Part shown: in pieces, positions 43,718 through 52,479 of the stretch
Layout: every line of letters begins with the position of its first letter
Numbering within the stretch: the first letter of the stretch is position 1
Source of the DNA: Paenibacillus taichungensis
Lineage (GTDB): Bacteria; Bacillota; Bacilli; Paenibacillales; Paenibacillaceae
NCBI RefSeq assembly: GCF_013359905.1
Contig: NZ_JABMCC010000104.1
Span: forward strand, 186,001-250,000
Direction: 5' to 3'
DNA: 64,000 bases
Notes under the pieces: generated by a model
Told to the model about the DNA's origin: nothing
Databases searched by the model: none
Seen by the model: only the letters and a program-made list of their open reading frames with translations
Translations under genes and position numbers: made by a program

Positions 43718-44816
43718 GAACGGCCTCTTGATAGGCTTCCAGACGTTTATCGAACTCTTCTTCCGTCTCGTTAAAGCGCATGACGTGGATGGCTTCCGGG
43801 TCAAAATACAGTCCAATACGAGCACCTACAACGGCTTTCTTCGTGGAATGCACCAGCCACTCATTACCAGCATCATCGTATGTGGATATCTCGTAGTGCA
43901 CCCCACGGAACAGCTGGGAGTCCACGTTGACCTGCATCTTGCCCTGTTCCTCGGTTGTAATCTCCATATCCTCTGGACGGATCACAATCTCCACAGGCTC
44001 GTCCCGCTGCAAACCCTGATCGACACACTCGTACTCTGCGCCAGCGAATTCCACCACAAAGTCCTGCTTCATTTTGCCGGATACAATGTTCGATTCACCA
44101 ATAAAGTCCGCCACAAAACGGTTAATCGGCTCATCATAGATATCATTCGGCGTGCCGCTTTGTTGAATGACGCCACCGTTCAGGACAAAGATCTCATCTG
44201 ACATCGCTAAGGCTTCTTCCTGATCATGCGTGACAAAAATAAACGTAATGCCCAATCGCTGTTGCAGCTCACGCAGTTCATACTGCATTTCGGTCCGCAG
44301 CTTCAGATCGAGCGCCGAAAGCGGCTCGTCCAGCAGCAAAATCTCGGGCTCATTCACAATCGCCCGCGCAATGGCGACACGTTGCCGCTGTCCGCCGGAC
44401 ATCTCGCCAATTTCACGGTTTTCATAACCGGAGAGATTGACGAACTTGAGTGCTTCCAGCACTTTGCCGCGAATTTCGGCGGTTTTCATTTTTTTGATCC
44501 GCAAACCAAAAGCTACGTTCTCAAATACGTTCAAATGTGGAAATAACGCGTAATCCTGAAATACGGTATTCACCTGCCGCTGGTGAGCCGGCACTTGGTT
44601 AATCAGTGCACCGTTAAAATAAATACTGCCCTGTGTCGGCTCCGCAAAGCCGGCGATCAGGCGCAATATCGTTGTTTTCCCGCAGCCTGACGGGCCGAGT
44701 AGCGTATAAAATTTACCCCGCTCAATCTCGAAGCTGACTTCCTTCAATACGGCTTCATCCTGATCGTATTGCTGGGTCACCCGGTCGAACCGGATAATCG
44801 GTTGTTGTTCTGACAT
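43707..44816 (-). CDS. potA: Spermidine/putrescine ABC transporter ATP-binding protein
   Basis: 369 residues: ATPase domain with Walker [10 protein letters not shown] (~38-46), signature MSGGQRQR, Walker [13 protein letters not shown] and H-loop FVTHDQEE, then a C-terminal TOBE regulatory domain (~280-345). It drives uptake of polyamines by PotBCD. First gene of the operon; AAAGGGGG upstream. The extended acidic C-terminal tail (~20 residues) also hosts the potB ribosome site. Confidence 0.95.
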   Translation of the reverse strand: MSEQQPIIRFDRVTQQYDQDEAVLKEVSFEIERGKFYTLLGPSGCGKTTILRLIAGFAEPTQGSIYFNGALINQVPAHQRQVNTVFQDYALFPHLNVFENVAFGLRIKKMKTAEIRGKVLEALKFVNLSGYENREIGEMSGGQRQRVAIARAIVNEPEILLLDEPLSALDLKLRTEMQYELRELQQRLGITFIFVTHDQEEALAMSDEIFVLNGGVIQQSGTPNDIYDEPINRFVADFIGESNIVSGKMKQDFVVEFAGAEYECVDQGLQRDEPVEIVIRPEDMEITTEEQGKMQVNVDSQLFRGVHYEISTYDDAGNEWLVHSTKKAVVGARIGLYFDPEAIHVMRFNETEEEFDKRLEAYQEAVHAD

Positions 44817-44900
44817 GCTTCATTTCGCCCCCTTTAAACTTGAGGTATACCTTGAGCCTGTACACTTCTTTTCATGCATGCTTCATTACAAATCCCATCT

Positions 44901-44928
44901 ATTATATATGATTCAGCTATATCCGCAA
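44901..44928 (-). promoter_or_regulatory. Candidate promoter of potABCD
   Basis: On the minus strand TTGCGG (44928-44923) and TATAAT (44906-44901) are 16 bases apart. A ten-base palindrome AGGTATACCT (44843-44852) lies downstream in the leader and could be an operator. Confidence 0.55.
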
Positions 44929-45073
44929 TGGTTTTGATGTAAACGCCATGTGTTATTTCTTCTTATTCTCACAAATACAGCATACATTACGGGTATATGT
45001 CGATATCTACGCATCCAAGTAGAGCGATTTCATGAGGATTTCGGAATCAAGTCATGTGAAAGGAGTCCTGTTC

Positions 45074-46345
45074 GTGGATATTCGCCGTAACCTGCCTTTG
45101 CTGATGATCATTTGTTTTCTGAGTCAGATGGGCGGTTTCATGATCCTGCCCCTGTTCCCTTTGTTTATTGAGGAATTCGGCCTGTCCGGCTGGATGATGG
45201 GGGTTATTTTTGCACTCTTTTATGTCGGCAAAGTGATTGGCGGGGTGCCCGCTGCGGCACTCTATCGAAAAATTGGGGGCAAGCGGGCACTTATTGCCAT
45301 GCTGCTGCTGCTCGCTGTTTGTATGGGCGGTTTCGCTGTATCTTCTGCGGCGCTCGTATTCGGTCTGCTGCGACTGCTGCAAGGGCTCGCTTCTACCGGA
45401 CTTACAGTCGTCGTGCGTTCCATCATCGGGGATGAGGGGAATGTCGACAACCGGGGGCTGTACAACGGTTACATCAGCAGCAGTGAAGGCGGGGGCATGG
45501 TGCTGGGTCCGGTCATCAGCGGCTGGCTCTCGTTGCATTGGCCTTTATCGGTGCCTTTTTTACTCGTTACCGTGTGCTGCCTGATGGCTGTGGTTGCAGC
45601 AATGGGGATGAAGACAGCCGCTAAGCCCAATCCTGTATCTGAAAATGTGGCGGACGGTCACGCCTCAAACGAGTCTCCAACGGATGCCAAACCAACGCAA
45701 ACGCCTGCCGATTATACAGTTTCTCCAGGAAACACTACTCCTAGCCCAATCACTCCTAAACCATCCACCGGACTTACCCGGAGGCAGCAACTGATTGGCT
45801 ACGGTACGGTTCATTTCCTGGAGATGAGCGCTTATGCCGTGTTTCTGACTTATTTTGCATTGTATGCGGCTCATATCATGCACTGGGACCCGTTTGCGAT
45901 CAGTCTTGCCTTTACCGTCGTTGGTATCTCTACACTCGCGGCTGCTCCGGTAGCCGGTTATCTGTCTGATCGGATGGGTGATCGTCTGCTGCTCTGCATG
46001 TTCGGCATGCTAATGATTGGTATCGAAGTGGTCGTTTTTCTGAGCACATCTTCATATGTGCTGGTTTACGTGGGCATGCTGATCGGCGGTGTAGGCGGTG
46101 CATGTTACATGGATTCGTTCTTTGCTCATATCGGGGATCATATCCCGGACGAGGGTAGAAGCTCCGTCATAGGCAAAATTGTCTCTGTGGCAGAGATCGG
46201 TTCCATCGTATCCCCTCTGGTGGCTGCCCTGCTTGTGGAACGTGGATCGCTGTATACCGTGTTTGTGTTCAATCTGCTTCTGATCGCCGCTGCCATTGCC
46301 GTTCAGGCTGTGATGCGCAGCCGTTACAGATCGAAACGAGTGTAG
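45074..46345 (+). CDS. Major facilitator superfamily transporter
   Basis: About 423 residues with twelve membrane helices. The loop motif between helices 2 and 3 reads AALYRKIGGKRA and that between helices 8 and 9 GYLSDRMGDR, as in drug or metabolite exporters. The central cytoplasmic loop (~185-235) is long and rich in Thr, Pro and Asn. The substrate is unknown; multidrug or sugar efflux is possible. The start is GTG at 45074 (MDIRRNL), with AAAGGAG upstream; the open frame before it lacks a ribosome site. Confidence 0.88.
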   Translation: MDIRRNLPLLMIICFLSQMGGFMILPLFPLFIEEFGLSGWMMGVIFALFYVGKVIGGVPAAALYRKIGGKRALIAMLLLLAVCMGGFAVSSAALVFGLLRLLQGLASTGLTVVVRSIIGDEGNVDNRGLYNGYISSSEGGGMVLGPVISGWLSLHWPLSVPFLLVTVCCLMAVVAAMGMKTAAKPNPVSENVADGHASNESPTDAKPTQTPADYTVSPGNTTPSPITPKPSTGLTRRQQLIGYGTVHFLEMSAYAVFLTYFALYAAHIMHWDPFAISLAFTVVGISTLAAAPVAGYLSDRMGDRLLLCMFGMLMIGIEVVVFLSTSSYVLVYVGMLIGGVGGACYMDSFFAHIGDHIPDEGRSSVIGKIVSVAEIGSIVSPLVAALLVERGSLYTVFVFNLLLIAAAIAVQAVMRSRYRSKRV

Positions 46346-46355
46346 ACGCACAAAA

Positions 46356-46375
46356 CTGCCCACATCAGTGGGCAG
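46356..46375 (+). terminator. Hairpin after MFS gene, weak terminator
   Basis: CTGCCCAC-ATCA-GTGGGCAG is a perfect stem ten bases after the MFS stop. It is followed by CCTCCATTATTT, so the T run is poor. Confidence 0.5.
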
Positions 46376-46452
46376 CCTCCATTATTTATTTAGAGAGAAA
46401 GAATATTCAGATTTATTTCCTATTTTAGAATCTGTGCTTTGATAAAAAAACA

Positions 46453-46492
46453 GAAAAAAAACAACCCGTTCACACATCAGTGTGCAAACGGG
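46453..46492 (-). terminator. Terminator overlapping the nos stop codon
   Basis: On the minus strand CCCGTTTGCACA pairs with TGTGTGAACGGG (10 of 12), then TTG and eight T. The nos stop codon TGA (46479-46477) lies in the loop region, so the last coding residues are encoded by the 5' arm. Confidence 0.85.
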
Positions 46493-47682
46493 CATTTCAT
46501 TGGTGGGTTCTCAGCATGAGGCTGCTGATCCCCCTCGGTGTGTTGTTTTTTCCTGTCCATCCGTTCGGCTTCCAATTTCTCTGTATCTAGTTTATAGGAA
46601 TGATCTCCATAGAAAAAGTTGGGCTTCACAATCTCATTACGGTATGAACTGTGAAAAATATGCGTCGTTGCCGGCGACACCGGCGGAATCAGCCAGACCC
46701 AATCACCTGTCAGTTCGCGCCCGGCTTTCTCTTCCCGCTGCTCAAACAAGGCAAATTGCGCTGCCGCTGTGTGGTGATCCACAATGCTAACGCCTGCTTT
46801 CTTGAATGAATGCAGCACAGCTACATTCAGCTCTACCAAAGCTCGATCCTTCCAAAGTGTCGTTTCACTCGACGTATTCAGGCCAAGTGCTGCCGCTACC
46901 GCTGGTAGTTTATTATAACGAAACGTATCCGCCAGATTGCGTGCGCCAATCTCAGTCCCCATATACCAGCCGTTGAATGGTGCTGCCGGATAGGATATGC
47001 CGCCAATCTCCAGCCGCATATCTGCAATCATCGGCACACCGTACCAGCGCATGTCCAGCTCAGCAATCTCGGGACGCTCCGGGTGTTCGATCCTCACTTC
47101 CACGATGTCTTCCTCGGGCACAGGATACCACTCTGGAGCTTGTCCCTGAGCCTGGATAATCAATGGCAGCACATCATAAGGCGTGCCTTCCCCCTGCCAG
47201 CCAAGCGACATTGCTGTCTTCGTTAGCTCAACGGATGCAGGATCACCTACAATGCCTTCCGTCGTCTCATATCCAGCATAACGGATCAACTGGTGATTCC
47301 AAATCCGCACGGGGGCTCCATTTGGTCCATCAGGTGGAAGGATCGTAATCATCGGAATAATCTTCCCTTTGTTGGAAGCGGCTCTGATGTGCGTCATCAC
47401 AGCATACGCTGCCGTTCCAACCGTATCTGCATGACGTGCATCAACGATGCGCAGTTTATCCCAGAATAGCCGCCCGATGCAGCGATTGCTGTTCCGCCAT
47501 GCCATTTTACAGCCATGCTCCAATTCATCTGCAGTATGCACATATGTGCCTGTGTGCTCAATTTCGTTCAAAACTGCAACAAGCCGGGCCTGCGCGTCTT
47601 CACGCGAATGGCCCAGCTCTTCATAACATCTATATATAAACCGTTCAGCTTCATCCCGCAGTTCTTCCAGGTCTGTCCGCAT
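46477..47682 (-). CDS. nos: Bacterial nitric oxide synthase (oxygenase domain only)
   Basis: 401 residues. It makes nitric oxide from L-arginine via N-hydroxyarginine; in Firmicutes this protects from oxidative stress and antibiotics. Heme-ligating Cys68 is in AWRNSNRCIG, the arginine-binding Glu244 is in FNGWYMGTEIG, and the pterin-side WVWLIPPVSPATTHIFH is intact. There is no reductase domain, as usual in bacteria, so general flavodoxin reductases must supply electrons. The C terminus is about 30-40 residues longer than in B. subtilis, is polar, and ends in MKCPFAH. It is monocistronic; its terminator overlaps the stop. Confidence 0.95.
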   Translation of the reverse strand: MRTDLEELRDEAERFIYRCYEELGHSREDAQARLVAVLNEIEHTGTYVHTADELEHGCKMAWRNSNRCIGRLFWDKLRIVDARHADTVGTAAYAVMTHIRAASNKGKIIPMITILPPDGPNGAPVRIWNHQLIRYAGYETTEGIVGDPASVELTKTAMSLGWQGEGTPYDVLPLIIQAQGQAPEWYPVPEEDIVEVRIEHPERPEIAELDMRWYGVPMIADMRLEIGGISYPAAPFNGWYMGTEIGARNLADTFRYNKLPAVAAALGLNTSSETTLWKDRALVELNVAVLHSFKKAGVSIVDHHTAAAQFALFEQREEKAGRELTGDWVWLIPPVSPATTHIFHSSYRNEIVKPNFFYGDHSYKLDTEKLEAERMDRKKQHTEGDQQPHAENPPMKCPFAH

Positions 47683-47810
47683 TATTCACTCCACCAATCT
47701 ATACATCTTGAATGCCATCATTATACGGCAAGCACACCGGATTTGTAAGCGAACGGGCACTTTGTTCACGGACTCTACATATCGTTGTTCAGGATGCAGG
47801 TTAACTTAGC

Positions 47811-48290
47811 TTATTTGCCCAGAAATGCGTTTAACATCCAGACCTCTTTATCCAATACAGCGGTGAATCCAATCAACATATCTTCAGTTGCATTATCTTC
47901 AGCTTCGCCAGCTGCTTGAATACCCTGGTTAATAACACCCACCATCGCTTGCAGATCAGCAACTACGGTTTCTACCATTTTTTCAGCCGACAATTGACCC
48001 TGTGCTTCCTCAACAGGTGACAACCGTAGTTGTTCAGCCATCGTTGCGACCGGACGTCCACCAATGGCCAACAGACGTTCTGCAGCTTCGTCCATATTCG
48101 CCGTAGCCAAGTTATATAACTCTTCGAATTTGGCATGCAGTGTGAAAAAATGAGGACCTTTCACATACCAGTGGAATTGGTGCAATTTGGTGTACAGTAC
48201 AGACCAACCTGCGATCTGGCGGTTCAGGACCTCTTGAAGTTCAGTGGCGTGGTTTGCAAAAGTATTGTTTCTAGTTTGGATTGTGCTCAT
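47811..48290 (-). CDS. dps: Dps family ferritin-like DNA-protecting protein
   Basis: 159 residues, four-helix ferritin-like fold. Ferroxidase residues are visible: His in LHQFHWYVKGPHFF and HAKFEELYN, and Asp/Glu in ANMDEAAERLLAIGG. Dps dodecamers oxidise and store iron with peroxide and protect DNA. GAGAGGGG precedes the ATG. A consensus-like promoter and a PerR-like box lie upstream, which links it to katA and perR in this window. Confidence 0.95.
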   Translation of the reverse strand: MSTIQTRNNTFANHATELQEVLNRQIAGWSVLYTKLHQFHWYVKGPHFFTLHAKFEELYNLATANMDEAAERLLAIGGRPVATMAEQLRLSPVEEAQGQLSAEKMVETVVADLQAMVGVINQGIQAAGEAEDNATEDMLIGFTAVLDKEVWMLNAFLGK

Positions 48291-48365
48291 GGAATTTATC
48301 CCCTCTCAAGTATCATGTAGTTTTGAATTTAATAACGTCATCTAACTTACTTCCGTTTATTTAAT

Positions 48366-48420
48366 TTAGACTTAATCTAAATCTTGTTTTAATTATAACA
48401 CTGCCCTTATCCTTTGTGAA
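48366..48420 (-). promoter_or_regulatory. dps promoter with PerR-like box
   Basis: On the minus strand TTCACA (48420-48415) and TATAAT (48397-48392) are 17 bases apart. TTAGACTTAATCTAA (48366-48380) lies at about +5 to +19. It is nearly identical to the katA box (14 of 15 bases). Confidence 0.78.
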
Positions 48421-48570
48421 GGCTTTAGCCTACTCTTTCGAATGAAGATTCCATGAAGGTGCCTTCATGTTTGGACGGTGTGAGAAGACCGCTTTTAACA
48501 CCTCTTACACTTAGTATCTATACCTCTATTTTCGCCAGTGTACAATGACAATCCTCACGTGGTATATAAC

Positions 48571-48603
48571 AAAAAACAGCCCTGATCCTCACGGAGGATC
48601 AGG
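48571..48603 (-). terminator. Terminator of HAD phosphatase gene
   Basis: CCTGATCCTC (48581-48590) and GAGGATCAGG (48594-48603) form a perfect stem with a three-base loop, followed by GCTG and six T on the minus strand. Confidence 0.9.
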
Positions 48604-48630
48604 ACTGCACCAACGCACATAGCGCACGCT

Positions 48631-49371
48631 TTATTGTTGAATCAACTCGGATGTAAGGATACGGCCCACCTCTTCATAACTGTGCGCTACATGATGTGGC
48701 TGATGCTCTGATTCCGGCAAAGCATCACGATGGTTGAACCAGATCACTTTCCATCCGGCATCCACTGCTCCGACAACATCATTGCGCCAGGAATCGCCGA
48801 TATAATAACTGGAACCGGAATCCGATCCCGTCTGCCTACTTACATGCTCAAACAATCTGCGATCCGGCTTGGCGTAACCAAGGGTACCCGATATGAAAAT
48901 GCGTTCCTCGGGAATAAGACTGAGTACATCCAGCGCTTCGAGCTTCCGCTGCTGATGTTTTCCTTCTCCGTTGGTAATTAATCCCACCATATGCCCTTCT
49001 GCAAGAAGTCTTCGGATAAGTTCATATGCTCCATCAAAGGGCTGGATCTGAAACTGTCTACTCAAATACTGTGCTTGCAGTTCTTCAGCCTGTCCCTGTT
49101 GCAGGGGATTTCCAAATTCCGCCATGGTCAGCTCAAATCTGCGATGACGCATCCTTTCTACCGCTTCGGGTTCGGGTACAGCAGACAAGTCCTCTTGGGC
49201 AGATAGCCAGTCGCTATAATAACGGAAGCGATGGTATGCCTCCTCATACGGGAACTCATCTGATAAACCAAGAACTTGCTGTAAAGCGCCACGAAGCGGC
49301 TGCAAGTGGTCATACAAGGTATCGTCTACATCGAAAAAGATGGCTTTAGCTGCATTTATTTTATCTATCAT
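48631..49371 (-). CDS. HAD superfamily hydrolase, subfamily IA
   Basis: 246 residues. All four HAD motifs are present: FFDVDDTLYD (nucleophile Asp14, acid/base Asp16), LITNGEG, Lys in GYAKPDRRLF, and IGDSWRNDVVGA. The helical cap sits between motifs I and II (~20-95), as in YjjG-like nucleotidases and small-molecule phosphatases. The substrate is unknown. CAGGAGG precedes the ATG. It is monocistronic. Confidence 0.92.
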   Translation of the reverse strand: MIDKINAAKAIFFDVDDTLYDHLQPLRGALQQVLGLSDEFPYEEAYHRFRYYSDWLSAQEDLSAVPEPEAVERMRHRRFELTMAEFGNPLQQGQAEELQAQYLSRQFQIQPFDGAYELIRRLLAEGHMVGLITNGEGKHQQRKLEALDVLSLIPEERIFISGTLGYAKPDRRLFEHVSRQTGSDSGSSYYIGDSWRNDVVGAVDAGWKVIWFNHRDALPESEHQPHHVAHSYEEVGRILTSELIQQ

Positions 49372-49519
49372 CGTTGTTAATCCTCCTGCTATTGGCTCAA
49401 AACATACTCTTCCAACTATATATGTATTCCGCTTCTCCGTCCAAACAAGGATTCATACTCCAACATGATTTACCACGTATATGTTAAAATAAGGATGAAT
49501 AATCTCAGAGGTGATGCTT

Positions 49520-49549
49520 ATGTTCAATCCGAAATTCTTCTTCTATTAG
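49520..49549 (+). CDS. Possible nine-residue leader peptide
   Basis: ATG at 49520 opens a frame encoding MFNPKFFFY and a TAG stop, preceded by AGAGGTG six bases upstream. It is followed by two small hairpins: TGGCT-N5-AGCCA (49565-49579), and CCCG-N6-CGGG (49588-49601), whose 3' arm contains the CGGGGA that serves as ribosome site for the next gene. This is the layout of a translational attenuator. Expression is not proven. Confidence 0.45.
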   Translation: MFNPKFFFY

Positions 49550-49608
49550 TTGTGTCTAAGGCCCTGGCTCTCGAAGCCAAAATCTAACCCGGCACAACGG
49601 GGATGAAG

Positions 49609-49872
49609 ATGTTTACACTGGAAGAGATTCGATCCTGGGAAAAGGAACAATCGCTTAGTCTGAAAAACAGCAAGAAGTTCATTGATCCCAGAAAAGAGAA
49701 GCTCAAAGATTTCCGCAAAGGAATCCAGAGCGTTCATTTCAACAAAGAAAGTAAAATGGATCGAAAACATGATTATCGTCTGTATAGAACCAGAATGAAA
49801 CGGTTGATGTACAGCGAGCAATACGATCTCCTTCACAATTATAAACGAACGAGTGGTTGGCTTACTTGGTAA
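49609..49872 (+). CDS. Small basic hypothetical protein
   Basis: About 87 residues, very rich in Lys, Arg and Tyr (DRKHDYRLYRTRMKRLMY), no signal or membrane segment, probably helical. I do not recognise a family. The likely start is ATG at 49609 (MFTLEEIRSW), after CGGGGA; an ATG two codons earlier is too close. The positive charge suggests nucleic acid or ribosome binding, as inference only. A possible leader peptide lies 60 bases upstream. The opposite strand is also open here, but without a ribosome site. Confidence 0.6.
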   Translation: MFTLEEIRSWEKEQSLSLKNSKKFIDPRKEKLKDFRKGIQSVHFNKESKMDRKHDYRLYRTRMKRLMYSEQYDLLHNYKRTSGWLTW

Positions 49873-50023
49873 GCTAGAGTTAGAAGAGGCAGCCCTAAAG
49901 ACTCTCCTTATTGTTATTTTGTATCAGCAGTAGGGCCAGTCTATAAAGTGCTGCTTCTTTTCATTGAACAATACGCCGGTTTACATACAAATCATGATTC
50001 AATAATGTGAGGAGGATTCCTTC

Positions 50024-50455
50024 ATGTGGAAAGACTATTTCAGGGGAGTTTCAGAAGAGTACACTTTCAGTTCTCCTGCTTCCAGAGACGAAATTGCAAA
50101 GGTTGAGAGCTTGTTCCATGTCACTCTGCCCCGTGAACTAAAGGAAATATTGTTGGAAACCAATGGGGTAAGAGCCATTTATGATTTAGGACTAATCTGG
50201 CCAGTAGATCGAATCAAGAATGAAAACAAACACTATCGGGACGACCACTTCCAAGAATATTATATGCCATTTGATAACTTGGTCTTTTTCGGTGAAAGTG
50301 GAATTGGCGATTTATTCGCGTTTCCAGTGACGGGGGATGGAATCTGTAAAGAAGACGTCTTTGTATGGAATCATGAAAATGACAGCCGAAAATGGGTTGC
50401 GCCATCGGTATCCAAATATTTGGAATGGTCGCTAAAAGGAATGATCAAAATCTAG
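50024..50455 (+). CDS. SMI1/KNR4 family protein
   Basis: 143 residues. The fold signatures are RDEIAKVESLFHVTLPRELKEILLETNGV near the N terminus, PFDNLVFFGESGIGDLFAFPV in the middle and SVSKYLEWSLKGMI at the end. Family members are often immunity proteins to contact-dependent or polymorphic toxins, but no toxin gene is adjacent here, so a housekeeping role is equally possible. GAGGAGG precedes the ATG. Confidence 0.88.
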   Translation: MWKDYFRGVSEEYTFSSPASRDEIAKVESLFHVTLPRELKEILLETNGVRAIYDLGLIWPVDRIKNENKHYRDDHFQEYYMPFDNLVFFGESGIGDLFAFPVTGDGICKEDVFVWNHENDSRKWVAPSVSKYLEWSLKGMIKI

Positions 50456-50518
50456 CTCAATGTTCCTCTTGCCAAGCTCAGCGCTTAGAATTTTGATTTT
50501 GAATCCTTGGTTATAGAA

Positions 50519-50576
50519 CAATACCCCGTCACACCACTCATCGTGGGCGAAACGGGGTATTGGACTTTTCTTTTTA
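50519..50576. terminator. Terminator between SMI1/KNR4 and adenine deaminase genes
   Basis: CAATACCCCGT (50519-50529) and ACGGGGTATTG (50552-50562) form an 11-bp stem with a 22-base loop. TTTTCTTTTT follows on the plus strand, so it mainly ends the SMI1/KNR4 gene. Confidence 0.7.
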
Positions 50577-50602
50577 TACATCACGAATTATGTGTATTCC
50601 AA

Positions 50603-52360
50603 TTAAAGTATCAACGGAACAACCTTACCTGCATTCACATCAATCAGGCCGTGATCGGTAATTTTCAGAGCCGGACTTACCGCAAGAGAATGGGTACTGA
50701 TGGACATGATTGGGTTATAGTGCACGTAACCAAGAGATAACATCGCTGCACGCAGCTCTTTCACTTGGTGTGACACTACCGCCAGCGGCTCCTCCGTCAA
50801 TATACCACCCACAGGAAGTTCGAGATGGGACAACACTTTGCCGTCTTCCACCACACAGAACCCACCCTGACTCGAAATTACGGTGTTAGCTGCTAAAATC
50901 ATATCTTCACGATTGCGTCCTACGACCAATAGGTTGTGGTTATCATGTGAATATGTTGTGGCAATGGCACCACGCTTGATCGTGTCTCCACCAATCAAAC
51001 CATGTGCTCGGTTACCGTTCACACCATAACGTTCAAAGGTCGCAATCTGTCCATATTCACTTTCTTCCCAGAGAAGTTCACCATTCGCAGCCTGAACCTG
51101 TGCAATATACTCCTCCACAAAGGTTGAACCATCCTTCACCATCATAACCCGGCAGTTTTTTAAACCATTTTCAGATAACTGCGCGTCTGAGTCAGATGCT
51201 TCACTTTGCCCATTCACCTTTGGATCAGACAAACGGATTGCGAAATCCTCGGCTCCCAGTAGATTCAATTGTACGCTCTTGTAAAAGTGAGGTGGGAACT
51301 GTCCACTAATTCGGTCCTGCTTGTACGGTTCGTAGTCGTCATAAGCTTTACGGCCATTTTTGTATACCTGCTCTACTGCAAGTGTATCTAAGTTGGACAG
51401 CAGCACATAGTCCGCCACTTTGCCTGGGGCAATGCTACCGCGATCAGTCATTTTCATACGGGATGCAGGGGTTGAGGTTGCAGCGTAAATCGCATCTTCG
51501 GGGCGCATACCCATCCGAATAGCTTTACGTACGATATGATCCAGATGTCCCCGTTCCACCAGCGAATCCGGCATAACATCGTCCGTTACGAAGCAGAAAT
51601 GCTGAGCGACATCATGCTGAATCAGGTATTCCATGACTTCTGGCGTCATCGATTTTTCCTGAATTTCAATGAACATACCGGCCGCAATTCGCGCCTGCAA
51701 GCCCTCAATGCTCTGATGTGTATGATCCGAATCGATGCCCGCATAGATCAGTCGGTGCAGATCCAGCCCAAGCAATTTCGGTGTATGACCTTCGATCACA
51801 AGATCTGGATAGTTTTTGCGAATATGCTGAAGAATCTGATTGGTCTTGCATTCCGGATCACGGATGACGTCCACATAGTTCATGATCTCACCGAGACAGA
51901 TGATCTCTCCAGTAGCGAGCAGCACATCCATGTCTTCGATTTCGATTGAACCACCTGTTGTTTCCATCGGTGTCGCCGGAACGGAGCTTGGGATAGCGTA
52001 GAACATGTCCACCGTTGTCTCACGACTTGCCGACATCATCTCCTGCACACCTTCCAGCCCAAACACATTCGCCATCTCATGCGGTTCCGCCACAATGGAC
52101 GTTACTCCGCAGCGGATCAGGCCATGGGAAAAGGTTGCTGGTGTCACCATTGTACTCTCAATGTGCAGATGAATATCAATAAGGCCCGGAATCATGTAAC
52201 GTCCGCGTGCATCAATCACTTCATCGGCTTCAATCATCTCCGGTCCGCCTGGACCAACATACATAAATCTACCGTCCAATACAGCCACGTTGTTCATTTC
52301 GAATCGTTTATAATAACTGTTATACACATGTACATTCTTAATTAGTTGATCTGCACGCAT
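50603..52360 (-). CDS. ade: Adenine deaminase
   Basis: 585 residues, amidohydrolase superfamily. It converts adenine to hypoxanthine and ammonia. Metal-binding HLH is in GLIDIHLHIESTMVTP, EPHEMANVFG is the second conserved block, and the family C-terminal domain contains YSHDNHNLLVVG and GGFCVVEDGKVLSHLELPVGG. Length fits AdeC/Ade and the related YerA (~577-580). It lies 119 bases downstream of the ABC ATPase on the same strand and would use adenine released by the nucleoside hydrolase in this locus. RBS AGAAGGAG. Confidence 0.92.
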   Translation of the reverse strand: MRADQLIKNVHVYNSYYKRFEMNNVAVLDGRFMYVGPGGPEMIEADEVIDARGRYMIPGLIDIHLHIESTMVTPATFSHGLIRCGVTSIVAEPHEMANVFGLEGVQEMMSASRETTVDMFYAIPSSVPATPMETTGGSIEIEDMDVLLATGEIICLGEIMNYVDVIRDPECKTNQILQHIRKNYPDLVIEGHTPKLLGLDLHRLIYAGIDSDHTHQSIEGLQARIAAGMFIEIQEKSMTPEVMEYLIQHDVAQHFCFVTDDVMPDSLVERGHLDHIVRKAIRMGMRPEDAIYAATSTPASRMKMTDRGSIAPGKVADYVLLSNLDTLAVEQVYKNGRKAYDDYEPYKQDRISGQFPPHFYKSVQLNLLGAEDFAIRLSDPKVNGQSEASDSDAQLSENGLKNCRVMMVKDGSTFVEEYIAQVQAANGELLWEESEYGQIATFERYGVNGNRAHGLIGGDTIKRGAIATTYSHDNHNLLVVGRNREDMILAANTVISSQGGFCVVEDGKVLSHLELPVGGILTEEPLAVVSHQVKELRAAMLSLGYVHYNPIMSISTHSLAVSPALKITDHGLIDVNAGKVVPLIL

Positions 52361-52479
52361 GGGGCATAATCTCCTTCTTCATGAGCATCTTACAGCGATC
52401 CAGAGCAGCAGCTACAACTAGCTATATTGCTCTGGATTCAGCTGATAAATGCCTCTTTTGCTGCTTCTGCTTCCTGCTG

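Larger units (their letters stand above)
48291..48630. other. Intergenic region upstream of dps
   Basis: This 340-base gap holds the dps promoter and PerR-like box (48366-48420) and the terminator of the HAD gene (48571-48603). Nothing else is seen. Confidence 0.6.

Noticed and set aside
44843..44852. Ten-base palindrome AGGTATACCT in the potA leader as a firm operator
   Set aside because: A ten-base palindrome is expected by chance at this window size; it is mentioned only with the promoter.
49546..49836. 96-codon frame opposite the small basic protein
   Set aside because: No ribosome site. The plus-strand frame has an upstream site and leader, though its own support is moderate.
50024..50455. 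SMI1/KNR4 gene as part of a toxin-immunity island
   Set aside because: No toxin, Rhs/WXG or secretion gene is nearby, so an immunity role is not supported by context.
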